From NCBI GenBank assembly GCA_038501625.1, contig JAZAYU010000685.1, forward strand, positions 118,016-182,015: 64,000 bases of DNA, written 5' to 3'. Below the pieces are notes generated by a model. That model did not search any database. It had not been told where the DNA came from and saw only the letters and a program-made list of their open reading frames with translations. The DNA comes from Corbicula japonica. Lineage: Eukaryota > Mollusca > Bivalvia > Venerida > Cyrenidae. Both the position numbers and the translations under genes were made by a program. Within the stretch, counting starts at the first letter, position 1, and the number at the start of each line of letters is the position of its first letter. Positions 11,316 to 23,315 of the stretch are shown here, piece by piece.

Positions 11316-12808
11316 TACGCCTTTCCAATAATTCGATGAATTTATTTGGTTACCTCCCCTGTCCAGTCACGTGACTGCTCTACAGGAAAAATGATTGCTC
11401 GCTGTAATAACGTAATAGGGAATATGTACCTACAACCTTCTTTTTTATCATAAAATTCTTTTTGAAAAATATATTTTCTCTTTGAATTTGTAATAATACA
11501 TCAGCGTCATGATATTTTTGAAAATAATTTATAAAACAATCAGGTTTCTGACTAAAAGTGTCAAGTCATTATTCCTCGCATTAAACACTAAACGACTTGA
11601 ACTAAAAGACAGTCGCAGTGTTCTCTCCGCGGCTTAATTGAGTCTCGTTTCCGGATTAGCGTGTCTATTCAACTACTGACATCATGTTTTGATTATGTCG
11701 GCGGCGATTGATTTTGAAGGCGGCTTGCCATAAACATGTCAAACTGTCTCGCACACGGGGTCATCTGTCAATTACTTAAAGGGGCAGATATCATTGACCA
11801 ATAGAGATCTTGCAATTTCTATTTGCAAGGTATCTACACCTCCCAATTCTTAAGTATTTCGGAGTCCTTTAACTACTGGATGTGCCAGCAAATGTATTTG
11901 ATTTAGCACTTAAATGGATTCTTAATCAACATTACGACACGTTATAGATACAAAAGCCGTCAATAAGAAACAAATCTTGTCAAAACATTTTATATATGTT
12001 TAATTAAGAGTTTGGGCTTTTATGCCAAAATTACAATCTGTCAAACCTAAGAAATCTAAATTGGATATGCAACCATATTGCGATATAAATATTCCCATCT
12101 TTTTGGAAGCCGGCATCTAAATCCTTGGATTTTATTCTACGAATGATACTTCTACAACAAACAATCAGATTACCGATCCTGTTTTATTTCAAGACAGAAT
12201 CAATCATATTTGCTTGTGAAGTATACGTAACATTTTAAATATTCAAATTATTTATTCGTTGACCATAAACGCCTTAAATTTTTAGGACAATTCTATTGTT
12301 CAAATGTGTAAGTATCAACAAATTCAGATTGTATTTTTTTGTCTACAGATCATGTCACCAGATGTTGACATATCACGATTTCCGGATAATAGCGCATTAC
12401 TAGCCTTAGCAATTTGCAACATTTACACCAATAAAATATATTTTCAGCAGAAAAGATATTAAGAAGAAATTGTTGTACATAATTGGTAAAATTAATGCTT
12501 ATGTTTGTCCAAATTGCGTTTCATACTGCCTACTATCAACAAGAATGGTACATATTCTTAAATCATTAAAAATCTAAATATCTAACAAATAGTAAACATA
12601 AAAACGGCTAGAATAACAGACCAGCAACTTATTTTTTCACCGCCGGCGACGAACGCAGACCTGCAATATAGCGGATAAGGTTAGCTATTATGTGCTTAAG
12701 CCATTAGCCCGATCGTTCAGCTATCCTGCAGAGCCTCGTTTTTGATTGATTTTCGGTCGCGGGAAGTAACTCGTACAGGACTGCGAAACTGTTTATTGGA
12801 AAGGCGTA
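11316..12808. mobile_element. Candidate TA-flanked TIR element (1.5 kb)
   Basis: TACGCCTTTCCAATAA at 11316 recurs inverted at 12793-12808, and both ends are bordered by TA. The TIR is short and no transposase is visible, so this is a candidate only. CACGTGAC and a few CpG-rich spots lie inside. Confidence 0.4.
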
Positions 12809-13620
12809 TAGAGGTGTTGATAATCTCATCAATATACAGAGCTGTGAAGTCATTACTGTAAACTGTCCTGATGAAAGTGACAGGGAAAGATTTTTATACT
12901 TTTTGTTTTGTTTTTGATTCATTTTTCTTTTTGATTTTTTTTGGTAAATTCCGTGGGATTTTCATATCCCGCTGGGAGACCGGGGCACGGGTCGAAATTC
13001 CAGGGGATTTTTCCACCCGCATGTATCAGAAGTTTGAATGGATGTAAATGCTTTAACCTGTTAAATTCATGTGTGTTTATTTTTAGAATTTTGTGTTTTT
13101 TAATACATGCAACAAATTAATTTGTTTAAAGTTGGTAAAGTTATGGTCTAATTTTAAATAAATTGCTAAGAAAAGCTCCTTCAAACTGTGAATTACCCTA
13201 TCCAATTTGCATGTTTGGGTCCCCTCAATTAGGTATGTGATATTTGCTTAAACAACAAAGATGTAATATTTGTGCCAAATAAATTGAGTTTCTGGAGGTG
13301 ACCTTTCACAGGCCTAGCATCCTCCTGCTATATGACTATGTTCTTCTTTTAGACCTATACATAATAAATTATAATGGTTGCTTATGATTTTTCAAATGGT
13401 TGCTAAAGTAAAACGCTTCTGACTTACAGAAGCTAGTAATTTAGAGGTAGACCTATTTTCACTAAATAACAGAGTAATGCATAGAATTACTCGTCAGAAC
13501 TTTGTCACCGAGTTTGTGGATTTTGGTTTTGTGTCTGTGACACCTGCATCGATATTTCTGTACGGTTTTCTCTAATTAACTTCGAACTCCAGCATACATT
13601 TTAACTGTTTTTTTACCTTT
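12809..13620. other. No gene recognised
   Basis: AT-rich sequence. The ORF at 12704-12922 has no family features. Nothing else supported. Confidence 0.35.
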
Positions 13621-13790
13621 TCCAAGCAAGAAACTTAAAAAGGAAACTTGGAAATTCCCAACCAGGAAGTATATAAATAAATAACAGAACAATTTACAAG
13701 ATCTACACAAACGACAATATTAAACCGCGTAGACTCTCACACAGCCAAAACCGATAACAAACGCGATAAAGAAGGTGTCTATTCTTTTAT
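13621..13790 (+). repeat. Dispersed repeat, copy 1 (copy 2 at 59030-59205)
   Basis: Shares AATTCCCAACCAGGAAGTA, a CTCACACAGCC/CTACACAGCC block and GGTGTCTATTCTT/GGTGTCCATTCTT endings with 59030-59205, with moderate divergence over about 170 bp. Class unknown. Confidence 0.65.
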
Positions 13791-13994
13791 ATTATATGTT
13801 TTCGTTACCAGTGGGTTCCATCCACAGGAAGTTAGGTCCATCAGCAGTGGCCAGACCCTTCACAAAGTTTGTTTGCCTCGAAGCAATACTGGGGCTGGTT
13901 TTTTAGTTTTCAAGTGTCAGCATTTCAAGTTCGGGGGTTTATTACATATTCATAATTATGTAAATTGCGCTTTGCACTGACTGTCCTACCTTTC

Positions 13995-14545
13995 CTCAAA
14001 GCTTAACTTTAATGCAATCATATCAAAAATAACAACTAATGCTAATAAATCCCAAGGTTTTATTAAACGAAAGATAACAACTAACAACCAAAATGTCAAA
14101 GAGCTGGCATATAACACCCTGATCCGTATTGTAACCATGCCTGAACATATGACATTGATCCGGTCCCAGGTGGAATATGCTTCTACTGTCTGGAACCCCT
14201 ATACCAAGACAAATCCATACAGTGGAAATGGCACAGAGGCGGGCAATAAGATGGGTAAAACCGGGCTACTCTCCTCTTTCCAGTGTTACGACAATTCGGG
14301 GGAACTGGGGTGGTGGTCTTTAGAACATCGATGCTAGACCAGTAATGTTTTACAAAATATACCATAACATTGTAGCCAAAAACCTTCATTCCTATTCAAA
14401 AACCAAACAGACAAACTAGGCACATACATTCCCCAGCTTAAGACAGATCCATTTCATTTCAGATTATCACAAGTATTTGGCACAAATATTACATTTTTTT
14501 TCCTCACAGTATTACCCTTTGGAATAGATTTTATTGTAAGCATTT
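13995..14545 (+). pseudogene. CR1/Jockey-type LINE reverse-transcriptase fragment, decayed
   Basis: Translation over several frames gives ANKSQGFIKRKITTNNQNVK, ELAYNTL, then RSQVEYASTVWNPYTKT, then a broken GELGWWSLEHRC. This is the thumb/connection region found after the RT palm in CR1- and Jockey-like LINEs. At least two frameshifts separate the blocks, and later VMFYKIYHNIVA and DYHKY-like blocks continue to about 14545. Not functional. Confidence 0.75.
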
Positions 14546-14559
14546 CAAATAGGCGGTGA

Positions 14560-14982
14560 CTGGGATTCATCATTAGTCATGGATTAGTCATTAGATTTGG
14601 AAATCAGAAACTCAGTTAAACTACCTATTTTTAAATCAAAGCTCAAATGTATTTCAAGAGCCTGTCGTACCCAAACGTTTCTTGTTGGGTGAACGACGTA
14701 CTTCTGTTATGCATGCGCGGCTTAGAAACCGGTGCAGTGATTTACACGATGACTTTCATAGAAACCACCTTCGGGTTGATCCATTATGAGATTGTGGTAA
14801 TTTAGAAGATGCAAGTCACATTTTCTTTCAATGCCGCAAATACTGTGAACAAAGAAGAATTATAATATTGGAATTAAAACCCTTTGCACCAATAACAATA
14901 AGTCTTATTCTGATCGGCAATGATATTATTACTGATGAACAAAATGAGAAAATCTTTTGCGCAGTCCAAATATTCATCTAAC
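14560..14982 (+). pseudogene. LINE ORF2 C-terminal fragment with zinc-binding motif
   Basis: From ATG at 14711 the frame reads MHARLRNRCSDLHDDFHRNH, then LRVDPL-stop-DCGNLEDASHIFFQCRKYC and on to a terminal stop at about 14981. The C-x-C-G-x10-H-x4-C pattern is the zinc-binding tail of many LINE ORF2 proteins. The first cysteine codon is TGA, and there is a frame change upstream. It is a different LINE type from the preceding fragment. Confidence 0.7.
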
Positions 14983-15009
14983 ATAGTTGTCGTTTCTAAA
15001 TTTTTTAAC

Positions 15010-15848
15010 TATTTAAGTAATTCATACCCCCAGTTAGTACAGTTGCACTAATGATGAGCTGTGAAAATTAAATTATCATTTTTTCAACAATTTCCAAACA
15101 AACTGTTATTATATTGTTACAAACAGATGAATATTGATAATAACAGGAGACAATTGTTGAAAAAAATGAATTTTGTTAGAAAAGTAATAAAATGTGGTAC
15201 CTGCTATGTTGTCTAATCCGGGTGTCAAAATAAAGCACTTTCCGCTCAAATATATCAAAAATAATTAATTACAATATCCAGTTTAATGTTCCATCTAGGG
15301 TCAACCAGTGTTACTTTTTCAAAATAACTTAAAAATATTGCTCTTATAAATCAAAATCCAAACACATCATCCTTTGTCCCATCAGGTCACTCACCCATGC
15401 AAAAAGCATGCAAATCATGCCCACTTGTGTTTACCTGTAGGACAGTTTAATCTCTACATGTATAACAATGTAAATCTTGTGTGATGGTATTTGTGCAGTG
15501 TTTTGAAATTCATAAAAGTCAATGTTTAAAAAGTTATTTTGAAAAAGTAACACTGGTTGGCCCTAGATGGAACATTGAACTGGATATTGTAATTAATTGT
15601 TTTAGATTTATTGAGTGGAAAATGCTTTATTTTGACACCCGGATTAGACAACATAGCAGGTACCACATTTTATTACTTTTCTAACAAAATTCATTTTTTC
15701 CAACAATTGTCTCCTGTTATTATCAATATTCATCTGTTTGTAACAATATAATAACGATTTGTCCGGAAATTGTTGAAAAAAATATAATTTAATTTTCACA
15801 GCTCATCATTAAGACAACTGTACTGTCTGGGGTATGAATTACCTTAAA
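15010..15848. repeat. Large imperfect inverted repeat (about 330-bp arms)
   Basis: The arm from AATTCATACCCC (about 15018) through ACAACATAGCAGGTACCACA-type sequence is mirrored by the arm ending GGGGTATGAATTAC (about 15842). The loop is about 170 bp. The arms differ by scattered substitutions and small indels, so this is not a simple read artefact. The ORF 15481-15684 is a shadow. Confidence 0.85.
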
Positions 15849-17315
15849 CTATTATTAGAATATCAAACTAGACAAATCTTCGAAATAATCATTCTCAGCA
15901 AACTGTAATAAAATAAAAATAAAAATGAACTAATTACCCGAGGGTCCCTCGGTGTACCTACCTGTCAGAAATGGATCCATTCTTTTCAATTCTAATTTAT
16001 CCTTTATCTTAATGTGGATGAAATCTGTGGTGATTATTGTTACTTATATAATACAATCATTCTTTCTGTACATTGACACATTGTTTTATAATATACTATT
16101 CTTCGGGGAGGACTGTCATTAACGTTGTTAGAACTTGTTGAATGACCCATTTGCTAATTGTTTTGTTTTCGAAATCATATTGTTGCACAGTGTTTGTAAT
16201 TGAATGTATATGCAATAAAATATGTTTAACATTAGTCATGTATTCTTCGTTTTTACCTCTATTGTTTTTCATTCTTTATTAAACCTACCACTCACTACAT
16301 TTTAACATTTGTCTTGGCATCCACCTGACATTATACAGGGGCGTAGCCAGCTTTTTTCAAGTTGTAGGCACATACAAGGGGTTCCTAGTGGCGGTTGCCT
16401 CTTGGTAAGGGGACTGGGTTGCAAAACCCACCATGAAGCAATAAACAAGTGGAGGTTAAGTATATCGAAATGCAAATTAAGCGTGACAACACAGGGAATT
16501 AAAACTTAGGACTGCATCTACATCTGGCAAAGAAAATATTCATTTTCTCCAGAAGGCAAATCAAAGCCAAAGAGATATTTGATTCGACAAAAACGACTTG
16601 AACCCGCTACCATACCACCCCGTTCTGTGTTTATTGTAGTTTTGAGACTTTTGAAAACGTCATTTTCTTTTCCGTTGTAGGCCCGATCCTACAGGGCCTT
16701 ATACACTAATCTGCTACCTGTTATAATGTATTCGAAACAGTAATGTTCAAAAGGCATGTAAATTAGAATATTATAGTGAACCGCCGCAATATGTTCAAAT
16801 GCTTTACATGGAGAAGTTTCGTAAAATCAAGTTTAAGTTTATACTTCAAGTTTTAGTATACTTGACCATGTTTATTATTGCAGTTTAGTCCAATGCACAT
16901 ATACAACATGTATAAAATCTTCTAAATATTTTGTAATTTACGAACTAATCCACCGAGTCCAATCGTTCAGTAATAGGTCCCAGGAGGAGAACGCATGGAT
17001 AGACCGCTTTTTCAGGAGGGAATTGGGTACTGTGGTCAGTAAATTGTCTCGCATTTCTTTGAAAATTCATATTTCAGATAAAGATATGGCCTATGCTGAT
17101 CTCCTATAAATACTCTAAACAATGGTCATTTCACATCCGCCAAACTTTCGGTATCTTCTGAGAACATTCTCCACAACTGCGCTAGAAAATCGCAAAAAAT
17201 GGCAAAATCACTCTTTAAAAGCCAATAATTTGATAATTAAACAAAGTTCTGAGCATTTGTTTCTTACTTAAGATTCGTTTAACACTTGTCTTCATGTGTC
17301 ATAAGCCTCAACTAT
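15849..17315. other. No gene recognised; LINE 3'UTR-like stretch
   Basis: AATAAA at 16214-16219 lies in sequence that looks like a LINE 3' UTR. A short GGGGCGTAGCCAG-type dispersed repeat lies near 16340. A GAACGCATGG motif near 16990 recurs twice in the following inverted repeat. Confidence 0.35.
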
Positions 17316-19559
17316 TTTAAAGTCGTTTTAGGAGGACTTAGACCACAAGTTAGAAAATTTTCAAAATGAACGCATGGGTAGAAGTTTTCATCAATTTTCC
17401 AAATGAACGCATGGGCAGGAGGCATTTTAGAAATCCACGTTTTTTCGTGAATAACCCACATTAAATCGACATTTTGACTGTTATATTTCACAATACTTCA
17501 TTCTGAATTGCTAAAATATCATTTAGATCGGTCTCTAGTTTCGTATCGTTTATAAGCGATACAATAGGGCCTATATAGTTTTTGAGATTAACTTGGAATT
17601 ATTCATCATGCAAACGAAACGTCTGACACTGTAACTAGAAACGAGAAAACTGTCTTAAAAAATGTACGATTTTTACTTCTTTCATTTGAATTTTATAACA
17701 AAGATTGACTATTTAAGTTCAGGATTGAACTGAAAAAACCTCCTTCCAAACCTGAAACCCATCGAAAGCTGTATTTGAAAATTTTCCCCATTGAGAATAA
17801 ACATCAGAAACATGACCTCTAGTGTTGCATCAATATATTTCGCGCCGGTTTAAATTTCGCACTAGGGTAGGTGCCAAGTAAAACCAAGTAATATTTCTTT
17901 GTGTAATTGATTATACTGTTGAATATACTCATTATTTAAGGTCATAATGCAAATGTTATCATAATTTTATACTGAAACTACACTCAACCAAAGTTCTAAT
18001 TGGTCACTTTTTGTCCGTATCTATTTATTAGAAAGACACTGAATTCACTGCTTATTTATGATCATATGCCAATAACAGTCTTCAACGTAACTTTTAATCT
18101 TGTAATAATTGACTTCGGAACAGTTTGGCGAGAGTTATCCTTAATTTTGCTAAAAATGCATTTCTTGCACTAAAAGGTCAAGCAAACAGAAATTTGCTCT
18201 TAATTTCTTGTTTTGTTTTAATAGGACCCCTCATTAGTAGGAAAAACATAAACACTTATTAATCAACAGCACATTTGTTTAAATAAATCCATATCAAAGT
18301 ATCAAATTTTTAAATTACCTCCCTTTTAATTAAAGACTGTTCTAATTTTGACCCGGCGGTGTAAGTAAATGGTGTTGGATTCATTAAAGAAAACACTCAA
18401 TAAAGATTAAAAAGACATTAGAAAATTGATTTCAAGACAAAACAGTTCTTTCCACATTCTCTTTTGACGTAGGGAAGAAACGAAACTAGCATACATTGTA
18501 AACATATACAGTTGATGACCAATTAGAACTTTGGTTGAGTGTATATAGAAATACAAAGAACAACAGTAAAAATGTTAGTATCTGTTAATTGTTGTTTACA
18601 GTACTTCAGTACCTCTAGACCTTCAAACACAAGATTTTGGTCTACAAAGAACATTTAAAATATTATATTATCATATACAAATATCAATTATCATTTAATT
18701 AAAATAACATAATAAATAAAAGGAAACGATCTTACAAACCTTCTGCCCCAACAGCTCGCACAGATACACCTATAATTCCTGCCACTGCTCTTGACACTTC
18801 GTCATCCATTAATATTAATACAAGTTTTTCAGTTTAAGTGATAGATTTGAGATCAATGATCAATGTATACATTTCAAATATGCCGGGTCAAATATCACTC
18901 AGGTTCGAATGTCGGGCACAAGATTATCATCTGCATTTGATTAAATGCAAGTCATTTTCTAATTTACGTACAACTAGAGATAGTGCAATAAAAGTGAACT
19001 ATAAAACTGTAAAAATATGTCGCATATATTAATTGAAAATTGATCAAAGCAACTATAATATTTTTTTTTCAATTCTTCCTAAATATTACAAATGGCGGAG
19101 GTTAGAAAAAGGGGAGTTATTCATGTAGTTAATACTGTAACATTAGTGTTTCTTGTTTTTTGTATCAATATAAATGATTATAAAAAGTTTACATCTGAAG
19201 CAGAGAATAATGAATCATCGTGGGAAGCGTATCAGTTATTATGAGATGTCAGAAGTTTCGTTTGCATGATGAATAATTCCAAGTTAATCTCAAAAACTAT
19301 ATAGGCCCTATGGTATCGATTATTACCGATACGAAACTAGAGACCGATCTAAATGATATTTTAGCAATTCAGAATGGAAGTATTGTGAAATATAACAGTC
19401 AAAGTCGATTTAATGTGGGTTATTCACGAAAAAAACGTGGATTTCTAAAATGCCTCCTGTCCATGCGTTCATTTGGAAAATTGATGAAAACTTCTACCCA
19501 TGCGTTCATTTTGAAAATTTTATAACTTGTGGTCTAAGTCCTTCTAAAACGACTTTAAA
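17316..19559. mobile_element. TIR-like element with about 310-bp inverted arms
   Basis: 17316-17630 and 19245-19559 are inverted copies at high identity (TTTAAAGTCGTTTTAG outer ends; shared TAGACCACAAGTTA, CATGCGTTCATTTTGAAAA, CACGTTTTTTCGTGAATAAC). No target duplication is evident. A TA-flanked MITE is nested inside. The ORF at 19310-19525 is arm sequence. Confidence 0.7.
17981..18541. mobile_element. Tc1/mariner-type MITE, 561 bp, 26-bp perfect TIRs
   Basis: CACTCAACCAAAGTTCTAAT plus 6 nt at 17981-18006 is exactly inverted at 18516-18541, and both ends are bordered by TA (17979-17980, 18542-18543). TA target duplication is the mark of the Tc1/mariner superfamily. No transposase. Confidence 0.85.
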
Positions 19560-19609
19560 GGTTTTTTGACCGCAATTAGACGGAATTGATCCAAGCTTCA
19601 GGGATTTCC

Positions 19610-19712
19610 ACTACCGATGCCTATTTGTGTGGAAAGAAAAATGGTTAAGGTCTCCGACCGAGAATCACTTGCCCCTCACCGTTGTGAGTTCGATGCCTAC
19701 CAGGGTCGTGTA
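19610..19712 (+). mobile_element. tRNA-derived SINE head
   Basis: ATGGTTAAGGTCTCCGACC (A-box-like) followed by TGCCCCTCACCGTTGTGAGT and TTCGATGCC (B-box-like). The order and spacing fit a tRNA-like SINE promoter of the kind common in bivalves. It does not fold as a full functional tRNA by eye. Confidence 0.6.
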
Positions 19713-19983
19713 TGGGTGACAGGCATACATACTGTGCGGCGCTCAGTTAATCATTTAAAACACAGGCGCTGGACTGCATAGGAACGTTCCATCAACAAGA
19801 TACGCAACTACTTTTTGCAATTTACGGCCTGTTTGAATATTAATCATCAAAAAATATTTATAATCACAGAACTAGCTAGTTTTCAGGCGGCGAGGGTGGC
19901 TGGATTTCAATCTAGTATCTCTAGGCTTCTTACCAGAACTCGTCTAATCCTGATCTGATGTAACATGCTTCGATAGCGTCCTC

Positions 19984-20050
19984 GCCTGGGAATCGAATCT
20001 GGGCAACTGGATTAGGAGTCAACTACATAAACCACACTGCGACTGAAACC
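19984..20050 (-). mobile_element. Second tRNA-like SINE head, minus strand
   Basis: On the minus strand GTGTGGTTTATGTAGTTGAC is followed by CAGATTCGATTCCCAGGCGA, an A-box-like and a good B-box-like (ATTCGATTCC) element about 40 nt apart. Probably a SINE remnant. Confidence 0.5.
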
Positions 20051-20345
20051 AAATATCTATTAATTATACAAGCAGAATCACTATAAGTGCATGTTTGTTA
20101 GTGGTTTGAATCATTTTCTTAGTCATCAAATTTGTATAGTGATTAAACGTCCCACACAGTGTAACTAGTGGAACTAGCAATGATGAAATAACTTAAAAAT
20201 ATTATTCTGTTTCCCTTTTCACGACCATTCGAAAAGTGGTTTTAGAAGTCATTTAGCACAAAAAGGATAAGCCATGCATGCAAAAGATCTGAGTTACAGG
20301 TTAATTTACAGCAATCTCAGATTATTATAATTTTCTTTCTTCCTT

Positions 20346-20450
20346 AGGACTGTATACCATTGGAACAACCTACCACCTACTGTTGCCCTCCTCCCTACCC
20401 AAGAGCAGTTCAGTGCAGCTATATCTAGCATTGAACATGTCTCGCCCTAG
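20346..20450 (+). pseudogene. CR1/Jockey-type LINE C-terminal fragment
   Basis: The frame reads RTVYHWNNLPPTVALLPT then EQFSAAISSIEHVSP and TAG. W-N-x-LP followed by a spaced F-x-x-x-I is the standard C-terminus of CR1-like LINE ORF2 proteins. Only the tail remains. Confidence 0.7.
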
Positions 20451-20624
20451 TTGTACAGCCCCCTGATCTATCTAACGTCAGATGAAGTAGAAAAATGTTG
20501 TCTTTGAAGTTGAAGCATATACAGCTACGTTAAAGCGACTTATGTATATTGTAATACAATGATGATAATTCAAATGAAATTCAAATGAAAGCAATTTTAA
20601 ATTTCATTTCAATAGATGTAGACG

Positions 20625-20644
20625 CAGCAGCAGCAGCAGCAGCA
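20625..20644. repeat. (CAG)n microsatellite
   Basis: About six and a half CAG units. Confidence 0.95.
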
Positions 20645-20734
20645 TGCAGCGGCTCCAGTAGATACAACAACAAATATAAAAGCCATAGAAATACGACAGT
20701 GACTTGAATCGAGATAGAGTTTGTTAGTAATAGG

Positions 20735-20870
20735 CTAGGTGGGGGTCAATATTTTACAGATAAAATCGGGGGGTCATTATTTTATAAGGGGAGTCAGTAT
20801 TTTATAGAAAGGGGTCATTATTGTATATAAAATAATGACCGGGGGGTCATTATTCTATGGGGGTCACTTT
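20735..20870. repeat. Short array of GGGGTCATTATTTTATA-like motifs
   Basis: Five direct and one inverted copies of a GGGGTCA-TATTTTATA motif. This resembles subterminal repeats of a DNA transposon whose other end I did not find. Confidence 0.6.
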
Positions 20871-21413
20871 ACCACGTTACACCGGCAAGCAGGCAGGCAG
20901 GTAGTAATAATTTGGATTTTACTCAGAAATTAAATGCAGAACAAGACATTAATTTTTTCGCTTTGCGCAATCACTGAAAACATTTGTTATCTCTCCTGTA
21001 TTGCAAAGGACAAAACAGACCGCAGCTCGAGCTCGCCATCCATCCGGCGCACACGACCACAATATTTGTTTGCACCGTAAAATACAGAGGCCGTTGTTTC
21101 GAGATTTGAACTTTCGGGATTTTCGGGTATTTATTACATTTTCACATAGCATAACTATCGCGATGCCGTAAATATCGTGCAGACCATAGGGTTTCAAAGA
21201 AGTGCTTTGGCCTTTTAGGACCGGAAATTCGGTGCATTTGCTCGAGTAATTTGGAGCCTGACGACATACCAGCATATAATGAAGGATATTGCATCAAACA
21301 CGGAGTTTATTCAGAAATAAAATGCATACCGAAGCATTTATACGCTTCGGTGCAATATCCCAGAAGAGTCTTTGGTCATCAGCTGTAAATCTTGATATTA
21401 TAATGTTCATAAG
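20871..21413. other. No gene recognised
   Basis: The minus-strand ORFs at 20949-21275 and 21294-21527 show no domains. The second overlaps the following TIR element. Confidence 0.35.
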
Positions 21414-22575
21414 CAGGGGGTTCAGCCTAAATGGTGGCTGACGTACTTTAAGCGAGGAATTTGGCGGCTGATTTCCAATATGGCGGAAAAAATCGGGAAA
21501 GTTTGATACCTGTTGGAATATTTTCACACGGTAAGCACACTATATTCAAATATTTCCTTTAATGACATATCCCATTCGGATCTGCGATGTTAACGCTTGA
21601 CTCGGTTTTTTTATTTGAGCTTCCTAGCTATCCTAACAAAAAAGTTATTGAAACAAAACCTTGAAAGGTTTGTTGTGGTTTTTTTGTTTTCCCTCGCGAA
21701 AATCTGTTGTTTTCTTCAAAATCTGCTTGACACATGTCCCTATGAAGCATGTTTACGCCAAAATATGTCCAAAATGGATTGTTTTAATTTTCTGGAAACA
21801 CATGTTAATGAGAAAACGTTCTATCGCCAAAAAATTGAGGTTTAAGCTCAATTCTTGTGGCTGATGTACCTTTAAGTCATTTTTGGTGGCTGATGTTTGG
21901 TAATCTCCTACACAGAGCCATACCGTTCCGTTCTCCCGCTTACACAAAACGATAAACGTATTGTTTCGGGACAAAACTAGGCTCTTTGGTGCATTTTTGC
22001 ACAAAAATGCTGGGCTTAATGTATTTATCTATCATGTACTCGGCCTCAACTATTAGGTGTACCAGGCTAGATATTGACAAATATAGATGAGCGAGATGAG
22101 CTATGTTTTTTGTTTTCTGTGTTTTCTTTTTTTATATTACGAAAATATCTGAATGCAGTTCGACCGCGAATGCTTTTATATTATGTTGTTGTTGTTTTGC
22201 ATTTTCCCGTGGTTGAAGAAACACCAGAAATATCTGATTTTCCGACAAACAATGTGGAAGAAAATGAGCGCACTCTCAATTGGTTGTCCGATGCGCTACC
22301 ATTGAGCCCTTGGACCTTGTACTTGTTTTTTATGGTTTTTTTTTAAATTTTATAAGTTAAAGGCATATAGAGTTGCACTCGTCCGTCTGTACATACGTCC
22401 GTTCGATCCACACCTTCAGGGGCTTAGGCAAGTTTTGAATATTTGGGCGGCGCAATCTTTGAGAAGAAGCAGTGTTTTAACAGTAGTATTTAACATACGC
22501 TTTGAATAAGTATGATTATGAATAAAATATAAAATGTAATGTTCAACTAATGAAGATAATATTATAGAGGATATT

Positions 22576-22718
22576 TTTTTTACCAGTGTAAGATAGAAAT
22601 ATATTTCACCGAGTGAGCTCCGTTTTTCGTATTTTCACGAGTGGCGACGCCACGAGTGAAAATACATAATTCCGGAGTTCACGAGTGAAATATATTTCTA
22701 TCTTTCACTGGTAAAAAC
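22576..22718. mobile_element. Palindromic MITE/foldback at the centre of the long-TIR element
   Basis: Centred at 22647. GTATTTTCAC and GTGGCGACGCCAC form the inner stem, and TTTTACCAGTG then AGATAGAAATATATTTCAC the outer arms, with two small mismatched bulges. Confidence 0.85.
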
Positions 22719-23268
22719 AAATTTTCTTTTTATTTTATGCTTTAAGTGCATAATTTGTGCCTATTTGACAGAAAAATTGCATGAAATGGCGCCAAAACGT
22801 TTGATTATCACGTGAGTCATATATCCAAACTTGAGCCTGTTTTCTAATCGTTCTCATAAGGAATGTTATGTGCGTTTGGATACCAACGTGAAAAAACAAT
22901 GAAATACCTCTTTTATTTCACCTGGAAAATTCACTAAAAAGCATAAAATAAATAGGAATCGGTTAAACACTACTGTTAAAACACTGCTTCTTCTCAAAGG
23001 TTGGCATAAACTGGGCTAGTTTGAGCGTGATACGCGCAAAAACTGCCCTCTTTTTCATATCTATTTCTCTGTCCTTTCGAAATCCAAGCATTATCATTTA
23101 AACTTTAACTTTTTAAATTATATTACTAAATTGCGCCGCCCCAATATTCAAAACTTGTCTACGCCCCTGAAGGTGTGGGACGTACGGACTTACGTACAGA
23201 CGAACGAGTGCAACTCTATATGCCTCTAACTTATAAAACATTAAAAAAACATAAAAAACAAGTACAAG

Positions 23269-23315
23269 GCCCAATGGCTCAGTGGTAGCGCATCGGACTA
23301 CCAATCGAGAGGGCG
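23269..23315 (+). repeat. tRNA 5'-half-like sequence within the long-TIR arm
   Basis: GGCCCAATGGCTCAGTGGTA plus GCGCATCGGACTACCAATCG has a good A-box (TGGCTCAGTGGTAGCGC) but no B-box downstream. The mirrored copy is at about 22275-22320 on the minus strand. A tRNA-derived fragment, not a tRNA gene. Confidence 0.5.

Noticed and set aside
13995..14982. One single LINE
   Set aside because: The first part ends with a CR1-like tail pattern and the second has a zinc-motif tail of another LINE type, so two fragments are more likely.
20949..21275. 108-residue minus-strand ORF
   Set aside because: No recognisable feature; length is compatible with chance in a GC-richer patch.
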